Positions 21,985 through 34,250 of a stretch of 64,000 bases of DNA are shown here, in pieces. Numbering within the stretch: position 1 is the first letter of the stretch; each line of letters opens with the position of its first letter. The position numbers were made by a program, and so were the translations under genes. The notes under the pieces were generated by a model. The model searched no databases, had not been told where the DNA came from, and saw only the letters and a list, made by a program, of their open reading frames with translations. The DNA is from Fallopia convolvulus (taxonomy: Eukaryota > Streptophyta > Magnoliopsida > Caryophyllales > Polygonaceae), in assembly GCA_964016875.1 (NCBI GenBank), contig OZ024724.1, positions 13,992,501 to 14,056,500 on the forward strand, written 5' to 3'.

Positions 21985-24900
21985 TGTAACACCCCTATTT
22001 TACAACATTGGGTATTACCGCCAGTGACCTCGGACTTTACCGTCCAAAGTCACCCAAGGCTTTTAGAATGATATAGAACAATTAAAATGCGGAATAAAAA
22101 CATAATACATAATGAGAAAAGGTGCTCCCAAGGGAGACTTGGTTCTTACAAACATCTTACATTGTTTTCAAATCTAAATTTGTTTGGAATTGAATTGCAA
22201 AACCTGCTTGTCCTTGAAACATAACGAAACTAAAGCAAAATGATTGAAAGGTACATCTTGAAAATCCTTGTTCTTCCTTCGTCTTCACTTCACGTCTTGT
22301 GGGGATTCCTAGATTCTGACATAATTCGCGAGAGGCAATAGAATGCCAGGCAAACATGCAGAAAAGAAGAATTAGTCTAAGAGGCTAAGCAAGTAGGAAT
22401 GGAATTTCCCGAGGGTAATTTCGGTAATTTCTGATTATTGTCGAAAGCGATAATCGGGTTGTGTTTACGATGAGCTTGTTTATGTGGAGATAAGATACGA
22501 AAGATAGCGATAGCATATCCAAAGGGATAGCTTGGTGAGCAAGAGAAGTACTACTAGATTGTAGTTTTCTTTAGAATTGAAGGTATGTTGGGAACATTCA
22601 TTTATTCAAACAAGTGAAACACCACTCGCTCCCTAAGCGGACCGAAGGCCGGAACGATCATTTGAGACCGGTCCGGTTTTGTCATCTTAATTGTGCCTTA
22701 GCACTTATCTTATTTAGTGGCAAAAGATGTTCGATTTCATTTATGATTTATATAGAGAGTGGTGGGACACGGATAATCCGAGCCACCCGAGGGAAAAACA
22801 CCGTTTCCCGGCACTCAGCTGTAGTGCGCTCATCCCTCCTTGCAATCAGAGCGGATGGAGATCATGATCCTGAAAGTCGTACTTCAAACGCGTAGGCACT
22901 TAGGACTTAGTAAGGTGATATAGAGGCGTCGGCTATTCCGCGCCCCTCACTAGTTCATTCGACGTTGGTCTCTAAACGAGACCATAAACAATCAAGGCCA
23001 CAACCACACTAGCATAAATAACCCTATCAAATAATAATAGTGAATTATGCTAACAAGGGGTCGTTATATCTAACAAACGATATTTCCTAGGTTCATTCGT
23101 TACTTAGCACACAAGTTGTTCCCAACATTGAGAATTTCACGGAAACGAATATAAAAGGTCACAAGGGGAAAATTCCACTTGCCTTAGCTTTGGCGAGTTC
23201 TAACAATCGAGATTTGACGGAACTATGTGATTCACGACTTCGAGCGAGAATCCCGACCTATCGACACGGAATTTACGAGCGAAATTATATCATGACTTCC
23301 TCTTAAGGTTTGGATTACCTCTTATAATATTTTATAAGAGAGTTGGAAATTCTAAATTATTAAGACAATAATTTAGAAAGTTATTTTCTTAAAATAATAA
23401 TATTTCTTTATTATTATTTTGGCTTTGTAATATCCTTATTATTCCATAAAAATTCTATTTAATAATGTTAAAATAATCCTTTCTAACCTCTCTTGTTAAT
23501 TCCTTTTAATATAATTTAGGCAAGTATAATTTTACAAAAATATAATACTTTATCTAGAAAGTATTTTTTTTCTTTAGCATGTACAATTCTTATTAAGCTT
23601 TAAGTAATCTACTTTAACCTTTTTACAAATCCATTTAAATTAGAATATTACTTTCAAATTTTCAAACATTTCCTTAATGAATTTAAAATATTATTTCCTC
23701 ACTAGAAATATTCTATTAATAATATTCTCTTAATAGCATCTTATTTAATTATATAATTCACATTAAATAATTGTAATCTCCTTTCTTGGAAGTTTTCATA
23801 CTTAGGAATTCCTATTTTCCTTATAAACTAACTTCTTAAAATTAACATATTTTAAATTAATCTTATTTATTTTACTCTCATAATTCTTTTCATATCATAA
23901 GGCTTATACAATATATAATCATGGCTTATAAAATATCCTACTTCATACTTATAGTCCATTATTGTAACATTTTAGGTTATAAAATAATATCTTTCCCATA
24001 TCTTAATTATTTCTTTTCATGCAAGCAATCCTTATAACTATATAATATTATAAAATCATTATAAGATCATACTTCTTATATTTAACTTAGAACATATGTC
24101 TTGCAATAATTCTTTACACTTAGAGATTATTAAATTAATATTTTTCTCCCATGATGACTTTAATAATATAATTATTATTAATATTATTCTTTTATAAAAA
24201 TCAATATTTAAAGTCAAACTATAGTCCATGACTACAATCTTTGAAATAATAAAAAATTTATTAGGGTTCTCTATAAATCTTATAATTATAATATGTCATA
24301 GGTATTTTATCAACACTATCATATATTATAACTAAAATCTTATAATAACCTAGTTTACTTTATAGTCACATTTATCATATTATAATAAAAGTTTATATCT
24401 TGTAGTAACTTTTACACTTAGAGGTATGCTAACTTTGTATTTTATTAATTAATGAATTTATTTAATATGCCTATCGTTATGATAATTAAATTCATATAAC
24501 ATGATATCATCTATCGTTAAAGACATGCAACAATTTATATCTTCTAGAAATCTTATTTCTTTTATGAAAATGACATTTTTAATATTAACAACTAACCTCA
24601 TATGCTATATTTATTTTATAAAAATCCTTTAATATTATGTAAGGAGCATGCTTTATAATAAATACAATAATAATTTACATATTTCTTTATAAGGTTAACT
24701 TACCAAAATATTTCCCATTTTATTAGCTCACTTGTAATATATATTCAAATAATTTAAATAAATATTATCTATATGTAGAAATTATTTTATAAAAAGACAT
24801 TAATTAAAATTATGAGTCGGGAATTTATACCGAGAGAAACGAGACGGAATTTGGGCTCGGAAATCGAAATGGGGCGAAATGGGCTTCTCCTTCTATTTTT

Positions 24901-26046
24901 CCTTTAATAAAATTCTGATGGGTAATTTATGACTTTTTGGGCCTAAAAATTAGCCCAACAATAGTCCAAAAATTACCCAAAACACTAGCCCATGTCTTCC
25001 TTCTTCTATCTTCCTACGCTAGAAGGAACCAGAGAATGCAGGACGGACGACGACTCCATTGGGGCGGACGAGCGGAGCACCGACGACGGCTGGGCGGACC
25101 TCCGACGACTCCTGGGCGGCGCGCACCGATGAAGGCCGGCGGCAGGCGGTGGTGGGTGGCCAAGGAGGTGGAAGAAAAGGGGTTTTGGCAAAAAAAATCA
25201 GATTTGAAATAAAAATTAAATTGGGGTTTCTAGGCTTTGAATGGGATTGAATTGTAAGAGGAAGAGAGGAGGAAGTTTGTGTGATTTTTTTCATGAATTT
25301 TCAGCCCTATTTATAGTGGGAGATCACCCCTCCATGGATCCATGTCAATGGAAATTCACCAATGGAAGAGGGGATGATTGATGGGGATTGGAGGAGGTTG
25401 TGCTTGTTGAAGATGACAAAGGATGATGCAAGGTTTTGGGTAGTCTTGCAAGCAAGGTGGTGGAAACAATGGGTGAAAACAAGGGGCTAGAATTTACGTC
25501 AATTCAGTCAGACATTGATTTGGCTCTTGAAGAAGAAGAAAAGAGAGGGCTTATTATTAAAAGAGTGGGGAATTGGGTAGTTAAATTTCATTAACATAGC
25601 GGTTTGAGGAGTGTGTGTGTGAGAAGGAGATGCAAGAGGTCTCGGGTTCAAGCCCCGGCTCTTGCCTCCTTTTTATTTAATTTGCATTGTACTATTTTTA
25701 GCTTTGTAATATCCCAATATTAAATAAATTTTCGGAATTTAATATCACTCTATTTTATTTGATTGACTTTTACATTTTAACAATCCTTTATCATATTTTC
25801 ATAATTTTAAAAAAAATTATAAAAAATACTTAGGCTCTCTTTTTTTTAAGAGAAAATATTTAAATAGATATTCGACTATAATATATTTAATGAAATTCTT
25901 AATTGTCATTGTAATAAACTTCTATAATCTCTTTATAATTTAATATAAAATTATAAAGGTTATTAAGTTATCTACTTTAGAGAAAGAAAAAAAAATATTG
26001 GGATAATTACTCATTTTATTTTATTTAGAAATTAGCGGATATTACA
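21985..26046 (-). repeat. ~4.06-kb solo LTR of a gypsy element
   Basis: Begins TGTAACACCCC and ends GGATATTACA on the plus strand, with the 5-bp duplication GTTGC at 21980-21984 and 26047-26051. On the minus strand it reads TGTAATATCC ... GGGGTGTTACA, the usual terminal words of large plant gypsy LTRs. A TATA box (TATAAATA on the minus strand) lies at 25308-25315. Downstream of it a 91-codon minus-strand ORF (25019-25294) covers a GC-rich stretch with no recognised domain. 23300-24830 is extremely AT-rich. No polymerase, primer-binding site or second LTR is present, so it is most simply a solo LTR left by recombination. Confidence 0.75.
25595..25676 (+). other. tRNA-like segment inside the solo LTR
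   Basis: TAGCGGTTTGAGG at the left resembles a Pol III A box. GGTCTCGGGTTCAAGCCCCG about 50 bp further on has a B box (GGTTCAAGCCC) within a T-arm-like pairing, followed by a T-run. The acceptor stem and anticodon arm do not fold into a normal tRNA by eye. It could be a tRNA-derived SINE relic or an acquired control element of the LTR, opposite in strand to the LTR's TATA box. Confidence 0.35.
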
Positions 26047-26434
26047 GTTGCTACCCGCCCGTTATTCATTCTTCTGTCTTGGGTTGGGCTTAGCGAGTTG
26101 CTACCCGCCTGTTATTCATTCTTCTGTCTTGTATTCATTCTTCTGTCTTGGGTTGGGCTTTGCGAGTTGCTACCCGCCTGTTATCTATCCTTATTTGTCC
26201 AAGTGTCAACTGGCCATCCCAGTTGCACTTGAGGGGGCGTGAGAATAATAAACTATCCCACATCTGAAATCCAAACACATCAAGCCTAGTATATATACCC
26301 TTGGGTTACTCCTCCTATTGCCAATTGGTTTTAGGATGGAACCCCATAGGCTTGTGTGCTAGGTTTATCCGCGCATGTGCGCCCATACCGACACGTCCCG
26401 GTTTATCTACCTGCCGGGCCCATGGACTTTCACA

Positions 26435-26731
26435 TGTTAGCATTGGAATTCGAGTGAAAATCGGTCGTTGATCTAACAATTAGTGCTCACATTGGAATAG
26501 AAAAAAATTATGCAGACAAAAGAGATAGGATACCATAAGATTATAGTTCAATCGAAAATATGACTTTTGATAAGAACTTTTAATCATATATTAAGTTTGA
26601 GAGGGTCGTTGTTGGTTTATTAGATTTATTATCAATATTCATCGCTTTATATGATAAGACTTCTAAAGTTGTGATTGCTCAACACCAATCATAGCATGAG
26701 CGATGAATATTGCCAACATCAAAAGAAATAT
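26435..26731. other. Spacer, nothing recognised
   Basis: About 300 bp of AT-rich DNA between the TRIM element and the next LTR element. Its last five bases, AATAT, act as target site for that element. Confidence 0.4.
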
Positions 26732-27319
26732 TGTGAGCGGGTAAAAATAGCTACCATATTATTATTTTCGTTATCGTCATAAAGGTATTTTCTTAAATAT
26801 TACGTATTTATTATTAGTTTTATATATTTTCCTATTATATTATATATGGTGGTTAAGCAACTTAATGGAAGATTTTATCTTTCATTAAAGATAGAATTAA
26901 AGTTGGAGAAAGGGTGGAATATTCCTTACTTGGGCTTTAAGGTAGTTGGCCAACCTTAGGAGGATAATATTTTCGGCCTTATAGATATAATTTTCGGCCC
27001 CCTACCTCTCCCTCTTCCATTATAAATACACGTCTTCGCCGTGTAGGGAGAGACACATGTGCATATCGGCATATTCCGAAACCCTAGACAAGCTAATATT
27101 CGCTTAGCTCGACTGTTTAGGGGTTCACCGCTCTCTTGTTGTACCTCGCCGCTCAAATCGACAATTGATCTTCTGACATAGGCATCAGAGGTGGATTAGG
27201 TGGTCCCCGCCCCATGTGTCCATTGTTTTGCTGGTTTCTAGGTTGAGAGATTGAAGACAGAGCGGAAGAGGAAGAGTTCTTAATTAGTGCATTGAAGGCG
27301 AAGTTTTTGTGCACTAACA
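26732..27319 (+). repeat. 5' LTR of the LARD-like element
   Basis: 588 bp, TG...CA ends, TATA box at 27021-27028, followed by the primer-binding site at 27321-27340. It differs from the 3' LTR by scattered substitutions and small indels, among them an extra GAAGGCGAATTGAAGGCG-type duplication in the 3' copy. Confidence 0.9.
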
Positions 27320-30179
27320 ATTGGCGTCGTCTGTGGGAACGAGGATTAAATCCATGAGTAATTGTTCCTAGAAGAAAAAAAATCGAGTTTTTGAAGCCTT
27401 GGGGCAATCGCGAAGCCTCAGCGAGCGAACCACGGCCGCGAATAGCTTACTGCAACCACGGCCAAAAGAATCGCGATCGTGGCCCCATAGGCCGTGACCG
27501 CGGCCCACCGGAGTGCGCCTCCGGAAATTCGCGCATTCCGGATTTTCGACTGGAGTGCCCCTCCAGAAATTTGTGACTCCGGAAATTCGTGTTTTTGGGG
27601 TTTTTTTCTAGACGAAGGGCATCTCCAAAAATCAACAAAAGAGATCCGCTTTGGGATTTGTTTGAACCCTAAGCAAAATCATGATCGAATCACCACAACC
27701 ATTGTCGATCGCAGTGCGTGCTGCGAAATCGATGACACTGGGGGTAGGGGGCAACCTTGTCAGCCCCTTGTCGAATTCAATCTCGCCTAAGGTTGGTAGT
27801 CGACCACCAATTGACGGATTAGGCTCCGGGTGCGTGCCCGGTAGCCCAAAGTTGAAAACTTGATTGTGAATCAACGTCCAACCACAATCAAAGCGAAGAA
27901 AACCTAATAAGGGAAAAGTTGTTAACTTTCTCGAGCGGACCTGGGACCCGCATAAGCGGCGACGATCGATATTCGCTTGATCGGACGCATGTAGGGACGA
28001 AAATCAACCACCAAGAAGACCGTGATCGCGGCCCATGCAATCGCGACCGCGGTACCCTAATCCGCGGCCCCCCCCCCCCCCCCCCCCGAAATTGTAGACA
28101 TGCGAGAATTGATGTGCCGGAAGGAACCGAATAGGCTTGGAATCCTACAATAAATATGTTGATGGACTATGAAAGAGATTCGTGGAAGAAGTCGAGCCAC
28201 AAGAGAAGTTCTAAGAGGATGTCAAAAAGCGATCTATCTATGCAAGCGTGAGGCTGGATTCGATCTCTGACAACCAAGAAACAACATCTATTGGCCCCGA
28301 AGAAACAACGAACTCGCCAACCCTAAATCTCCAACAAATTCTAGCGCCACCGTGATCTCGGCCTCGACAACCGCGACCGCGGCCAAGAGAAAGCAATCGC
28401 CGCGTGGTTTTTTCAAACACGAAAACCCTAAAAGCGCTCGGGGCAAAGTCCGATCTTCGCTCAGAAAATAATCAAGACTCATAGGGTGATCAAGCGAAAC
28501 TCCGATATTCGCTCGGAGGAACAAACCCTAGAAAGTTCCAAACAAGACGACTTGCTCGAAGATGACTAAATCCTTGACCCGACCTCACGTCAAATCATGG
28601 TTGCTTTTCGTGCAAGCCAAGCGGGGTTCGGATCAAGCGACGAAATAAAAGGTCATAGCGCTACACAGTTTGATAAAATCAATCATCTCTAGGACTCAAC
28701 GATGTGCATCGCTGAACCCAAAATCAATCAAGATAGTGGGGCATAGACCACCATCAAGAATGAAGACAAGATTGTGCTTAACATGCACTCTAGCTTCCGC
28801 TTTAAGAGAGAACCAACGGATTCAAGGCAAGCATAATTGAGTGAAGACTTGTCGCTGTCCAAGCATTGGAGAAATCGCCAGGCTAAAAGCGGTCTTTGTA
28901 AAGATCCAAGAAAAGCGCCTCATCAGTGAATTAGCGATCGAAAGGACCAATTGACGGCTCATTAGCGTTATCGGATTCGCCGATAACCGCCGCGGTCCCG
29001 AGCCGGTAAATGCTGGTGAGAAGATCAAAGAAATACAAAAAGCCAAATACGAAGAAATTACCACAATCGAAGAACCTCGCGAGCGACAAGGACCGCGATC
29101 GCGGTGCCCATAGGCCGCGGTCGCGGCCAGTCTCCAGAATCGTTCGTTGCCTCAGTTTACGAGCACCGCGCCGCGGGTCCCTAAATGGCGACCGCGATTC
29201 ACCCCGGTAAGAGGCACATCGAGTTAAATCCATGAAATCGTACGACGCGTGTCAAAATCAAGGATCCGAAGACTGAGTGTTGGGGCGTTGTAAAACCGTA
29301 AGGTCAACAATGCTCGAATATGATAGAAGAGTTCAAGTTATTCAAGAATGGACAATGATCGAGCGATCGGAACGAGTCCATTGGTGCATTGGCAACATTT
29401 TCCACTCGTGCAAGAATCGCTTAAGACCTTGATGCGCGTCGAGGCAACGAGATGTCCAACAAATTGGCATCTAAATCGAAATTGTGAGCAAGAACGTGCT
29501 TGCAATTGTGACCATGATCACAAGAGACGAAACCGTGTAAGGATCTCGAATGGCAAACGCCCTTGATGTGTAACTTGGATGAGAACATTAGCCCTTGAAT
29601 ATCGTCGGGGCAAGGAAAGTTCTCTTGGGAAGCGTTCCCCCAAACAAGGTTGAGCCTAGATTGTATGAGATATGTGAAAACATGTACGAATTGTACGCCA
29701 GAGATTGCATTTCGGCTCTCCAAGATCGTTTGCAAAGATATTGGTGGCCTTTTATGTGAAAAGTGCCTCGAGAAAACCAATAAAAGAATCGTCGCGCTCT
29801 TTCCGACCACATCGTCTTCGCCGAGGATTATCAGGACATTGCCACTATATAGCGCAAGGTCGGAGAGCATATATAAGGAAAAAAAGTCTCGACAGGGGAG
29901 ATGTCCCCCGGACTTTGAATCGCGCTCGTTGGAAGAAACCGCGACCGCGGAATGGCTGACAATCGGCCTCTTGTTGAAGGCTCCTTTGTGTGGATGTTGA
30001 GCTAAGGCTAGAGTTGTTAGAACAAGACGTCTTTTCATTTTCTTTTGTTTTCTTAAAAAGCCTGGCCAGACGCTTTTTGAACTTAAAACGTTTTGTTCTC
30101 CCTAGTCTGTTTTGTTTGTTCTAATGATTCTACCTCAGTACTTGGCAAAGGACACGACTCGAAAAGAGAGTATGCGCCC

Positions 30180-30310
30180 TATGATATTCGCTCATAGGTA
30201 TGAAATTTATGATATTCGCTCATAAATATGCACTGTGATATTCGCTCATAGTACGACTAGAAATTCTATGATATTCGCCCATAGATGTTAGTTCTATGAT
30301 ATTCGCTCAT
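30180..30310 (+). repeat. Five copies of TATGATATTCGCTCATA
   Basis: Copies at 30180-30196, 30208-30224, 30234-30250, 30267-30283 and 30295-30310, spaced about 26-33 bp. Each has inverted arms TATGA/TCATA around a constant ATTCGC core. Related ATATTCGCTT words occur in the interior (about 27969, 28502) and in both LTRs (about 27089, 30819). The cluster ends about 140 bp before the 3' LTR. Confidence 0.85.
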
Positions 30311-30453
30311 GGACAACCTCGCACGCACGCTCGCACGCACGCACGTTAGGGGAACCCAATCGACTAATCTGCATGGCCACTATGATTAAGAGAACTTTGT
30401 ACCCTACGTCATTGTATATGAGAAAACGTATACAACGACGTAGGTGGGGCAAT

Positions 30454-31049
30454 TGTGAGCGGGTAAAAATAGCTACCATATTATTATTTTCGTTATCGCC
30501 ATAAAGGTATTTTTTAAATATTACGCATTTATTATTAGTTTTATTTATTTTTCTATTATATTAAATATGGCGGTTAAGCAACTTAATGGAAGATTTTATC
30601 TTTCATTAAAGATAGAATTAAAGTTGGAGAAAGGGTGGAATATACCTTACTTGGGCTTTAAGGCAGTTGTCCAGCCCTAGGAGGATAATATTTTCGGCCT
30701 TATAGATATAATTTTCGGCCTCCCTACCTCTCCCTCTTCCATTATAAATACATGTCTTCGCCGTGTAGTGAGAGACACATGTGCATATCGGCATATTCAG
30801 AAACCCTAGGCAGGCTAATATTCGCTTAGCTCGACTGTTTAGGGGTTCACCGCTCTCTTGTTGTACCTCGCCGCTCAAATCGACAATTGCTCTTCTGACT
30901 TAGGCATCAGAGGTGGATTAGGTGGTCCGCGCCCCCTGTGTCCATTGTTTTGCAGGTTTCTATGTTAAGAGATTGAAGACGGAGCGGAAGAAGAGTTCTT
31001 AATTAGTGCATTGAAGGCGAATTGAAGGCGGAGTTTTTGTGCACTAACA
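30454..31049 (+). repeat. 3' LTR of the LARD-like element
   Basis: 596 bp, near-identical to 26732-27319, preceded by a G-rich polypurine tract. It ends GTGCACTAACA at 31049. Confidence 0.9.
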
Positions 31050-31884
31050 GATATCTTCCACTTGAGCTTCGAAATCTCCATCTTATTGTAAGGGGAAATC
31101 TCCTATTGAAGCTCCAAATAGAATATATGAATAGCAGAACGTAAATTGAAGTTATGAGGATTAGAAAGTCAAGTTCATTTTTGTATGGCTTCACCCTCTC
31201 GGTCGAAGTATTTGGAAATGAAAAAGGAGAAGATTTGCATGGCAAAGCAGGCAACGTCACAAGGATACGGTGAGTGACCAATCGAGGCGGTGAGACACAG
31301 TTTCTACTAGTGTTAGACCTGTGATGACGATGAGGTGACGAGAAAGTGAACGAAGGAGGACAGAAGGATATGCTCCAATTTCCAACTTTGACAGTGCAGT
31401 GGGAGGAGAGGGCTATTGCAAGACTATACTTTTGAGACAATTTTATAGTCATATATCAATACATTATAAATCAAAAACCATATATGTTGAAAAAAATTGT
31501 GTCACATGACATTATTTGATAAATATTATAAATACTTGTATTATTCATTCAGTATATCCAATTTTTATAATATAATAACTTGACTTATTTGTTGATATTT
31601 TTATGCATATTTGTTATCTTGTAACAAGATTTGGGCTCCAACTATATAATATATTTTAGTATATATTGATATAATTTTATATGAATCCACGTTTTACATT
31701 CAATTGCTTGAATAAATTAATTTCAATTTTTAATAAATATTATAATAATTTTAATTTTAATTTTAATAAATGTTATAATAACTTATAATATTATTCTTGT
31801 GTACATCCAATCGATTTTTTAAAATAGATAACATATTTATTAAAATTGATTTATTAGAAAATTAAAATTAATTTATTCAAGCAT
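31050..31884. other. AT-rich spacer, no gene recognised
   Basis: A minus-strand ORF of 149 codons (31003-31452) overlaps the LTR end and shows no family features. The rest is low-complexity AT-rich DNA with repeated AATTTTAATAAAT words around 31720-31870. Confidence 0.4.
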
Positions 31885-32451
31885 TTTTTTTCCAAATAAC
31901 GCCCTCGTGATTCTCTGGCCCATCGGAGAGGTTGTTGTTGTCGGCCATGCTCCACAGACTAAGACCTTACAATGCTCAATTGATTTTTCTTGACTATGGC
32001 CCCACGGTGTGCGCCAATTATTTTACGCCAAATAGACATGTAAACACGTTATCTGCTATAATACAAGAACCTTAGTCAATAATCAATTTAAACACGTTAT
32101 TGTATAGAAATATAGAAAGCAAAAGAGATGTAAACAAGATAGAACTATTGTAATTCGAAGATGTGTATTCTCCAACAAGAGTGATATAGCTTGATTCGTT
32201 GAATGCAAATAAGGACTACAAATATAACTCGAATTTGACAATGTTTCTGGAGTGATTGATTTGGTAACTTTTATAACCTTCGATCAAAGAGACGTTACTT
32301 TCCTAGTTTTATCATCCCGGAGATCTTGCCAACGACATAATGGACGAGCAGTTGTGGATGACTTTCCGTATGCAGTTAATGTCCAGTCAGATTCATTTGC
32401 ACATATGGGCCTCGATCCCTGTTCCCACAATCAAAAATACTTGGCCCAACA
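31885..32451 (-). mobile_element. 5' end of a Tat-like gypsy element (LTR, PBS, gag start)
   Basis: On the minus strand the segment reads LTR start TGTTGGGCCAAG (at 32451), LTR body to about 32019, then the primer-binding site TTGGCGCACACCGTGGGGCC (32017-31998), a form common in Tat-lineage elements. About 50 bp later an ATG (31948-31946) opens MADNNNLSDGPENHEG, an N-terminus typical of plant gag. The frame is lost after about 70 bp. The LTR's 3' end is eroded. It is a fragment; the rest was deleted. Confidence 0.5.
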
Positions 32452-33318
32452 CTAACTAGATTCAATTAGAAATTAATCGGTGTACAGCCTTATTATAATT
32501 TTAATGAATTACAATAATGGTGTTGTGCTATCCTACTTTTGAGTTTTGACTCAACCTTTTTTATGTAGTTAATAAAACAGCGAGAATTTGCGCACTCTTT
32601 TTTTTGTGATGCGCACACGGATATAGACGGATCCGAAACCTACCCAAGATTTTTTTTTAAAAACCGGATTTTACGTATGCGAAATTCAAAATCCGTCCAA
32701 AAAAATAAGAAAAAACCGGGTTTCTTTAGGCGGAGACCAAAACTGTACAAAAAAAGGATAAATCGGACGAATATTGTGCGGGTCTCAAACCCGCACAAAT
32801 TTGACCTACTCTTGTGCGGGTTTCAAACCCGCACAAGGTGCGTATTAAGGGCGCCGCTGCGAGTCGTCCTCTTCATTTGGATTTCGAAACCGATCAAGCC
32901 AGAGAGAGCGAACCCATTTCCGACCAGATCTCCGACCACATTTCCGATTTCCGACCACGATTTATGGATGAAAGAGCGAGCGAGAGAGATCCGCCGATTT
33001 CCAAATCCGTCGATTTCTAGAATTTCGACGGCGAAGGCGGTGGGCGGCCTATTTCGGCGGTTTCCAGATCCGCCCAACCTTCGGCGGATCTTGGTTCCGC
33101 CGAGATAACCGAAGCAGCGAGCGGTGGCGATGGGCCCCCTCCTTCGGCGGTTTCTAGATCCGGTCAACTGTCGACGAATCTCGGTTCCGCCCAGACAGCC
33201 GAAACGTCCAACACCGGCGGCAACGCGTATCCGAGGATTGTAGAGGAGGCGGGCCGGAGATAGCAGTAGCGGCGGAGGTAGCGCAAGTATATTTGGGCAT
33301 CGGAGAGGAGCCGACAGT
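32452..33318. other. Leader region of the PMD locus with perfect palindromes
   Basis: 32452-32770 is AT-rich with poly-T/A runs. Two palindromes follow: 32774-32798 and 32811-32837. The second is perfect, with 13-bp arms CTTGTGCGGGTTT and AAACCCGCACAAG around one base. From about 33030 to 33230 a ~105-bp unit is duplicated, with TTCGGCGGTTTCxAGATCC and CTxGGTTCCGCC in each copy. ORFs of up to 143 codons here have no recognised domain. It may be the 5' part of the PMD-carrying element. Confidence 0.45.
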
Positions 33319-33634
33319 GGAGATGCCGGAGGGATTGGGGCTGAGCTCGACGACGGAGGTTGTGAATCTGCGTCGCCCGGTGCGTCAGAGGAGACCGACT
33401 CATGACGTAATTTTTAAAATGTATTTTGAATATATAATATATTTAGATTTAAATTTATTGTTTATTTATTATTTAGTATATATAGATTTATATTGATATT
33501 TTATGTATTATTTAGGAAAAGCATGTTAGATATATTTTATTTAGCAAAATATAATACTAAATGCATATGAAAATTGTAAATTATTAGAAATTGTCCTTTA
33601 TATTATAGAAATAAAAAATTATATATGTTTTAGA

Positions 33635-33923
33635 GAGTTTGGTTCAAATGAAACAAACTCTTATCCTAAAACGTGAAACGAATGCACTTTTCCTAGTTAG
33701 TAGTGCACTTTTCATATAAAAGTGCATTGAAAAATACAAAAAGTGCACTACGAAAAAGTGCACTACAAAAAGTATGAAAAGTGCATTAAAAAGTACGAAA
33801 AGTGTAAATGCGAAAAAGTGTACTCCTAAGTAGGAAAAGTGCACTACTAACTACAAAAAGTGCATTCGTTTTAGGATAAGAGTTCGTTTTAGGTTAAGAG
33901 TTTGTTTCATTTGAGCCAAATTC
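33635..33923. mobile_element. MITE copy 1 (GAGTTTGG family), 10-bp TSD
   Basis: 289 bp in the first intron of the PMD locus. Terminal inverted repeats start GAGTTTGGTTCAAATGAAAC and continue AAACTCTTATCCTAAAACG for about 38 bp. The perfect 10-bp target duplication ATGTTTTAGA lies at 33625-33634 and 33924-33933. The interior consists of AAAAGTGCACT words in both orientations. Two more copies are at 54087 and 60504. The duplication length points to a Mutator-like source (usual length 9-10 bp). Confidence 0.9.
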
Positions 33924-33929
33924 ATGTTT

Positions 33930-34250
33930 TAGATTAGAAATTATATTAAATAAAATGCATATACTTTATTTAGGGAAATATATATGAAATGCATATTAGA
34001 TTAGAAATTATATTATATGAAATACATATAATTGATTTAGCGAAATATATATATATATATATATATGAAATGCATATTAGATTAGAAATTATATTATATA
34101 AAATGCTTATATTTTATTTAGTGAAATATATATGAAATGCATATTAAATTAGAATTTATATTATATGAAATGCAACTATTTTATTTATGAGATGCATATA
34201 AAATAAAATATATGAAATGCATATATATTATTTAAAAATCGTATCGTAGA
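33930..34250. repeat. AT-rich ~85-bp tandem repeat with a TA run
   Basis: At least three diverged units with GAAATGCATATTAGATTAG and AAATTATATTATATxAAATGC words inside the PMD first intron, including a (TA)n stretch around 34048-34064. Confidence 0.6.

Larger units (their letters stand above)
21727..26434 (+). mobile_element. TRIM-like mini LTR element, interrupted by a solo LTR
   Basis: Two 195-bp LTRs, 21727-21921 and 26240-26434, start TGAGAATAATAAA and end GGACTTTCACA and are nearly identical. The primer-binding site TGGTATCAGAGCGGTTCG follows LTR1 and a polypurine tract CTTGAGGGGGCG precedes LTR2. Without the 4.06-kb insertion and its duplicated GTTGC the element is about 640 bp. The interior carries three ~50-bp repeats starting GTTGCTACCCGCC (26047-26200). 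Flanks TGTTATGC (left) and TGTTAGC (right) are similar but not a clean 5-bp duplication. Confidence 0.85.
26732..31049 (+). mobile_element. Complete non-autonomous LTR element (4318 bp, LARD-like)
   Basis: LTR1 is 26732-27319 (588 bp) and LTR2 is 30454-31049 (596 bp), both starting TGTGAGCGGGTAAAAATAGC and ending GCACTAACA. Flanks AATAT (26727-26731) and GATAT (31050-31054) are a target duplication with one mismatch. The primer-binding site TTGGCGTCGTCTGTGGGAAC is Tat-like. The polypurine tract is GTAGGTGGGGCAAT. TATAAATA lies at 27021-27028 and 30743-30750. The 3.1-kb interior has no recognisable gag or pol; ORFs up to 205 codons there (for example 29421-30038 minus) lack domain features. 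It carries at least ten GC-rich palindromes of the form CCGCGAxCGCGG, a 20-C run (28068-28087) and five copies of a second inverted repeat near the 3' end. Confidence 0.92.

Noticed and set aside
25595..25676. A true tRNA gene
   Set aside because: The T-arm-like part is good but no acceptor stem or anticodon arm could be folded; kept only as a tRNA-like segment.
29421..30038. 205-codon ORF on the minus strand inside the LARD-like element
   Set aside because: It is antisense to the element, overlaps a similar-length plus-strand ORF, contains the palindromes and shows no family motif; likely chance.
30300..30345. CRISPR-like spaced repeats around GCACGCACG and TATGATATTCGC
   Set aside because: Plant nuclear DNA; the repeats are short, imperfectly spaced and part of a retroelement.
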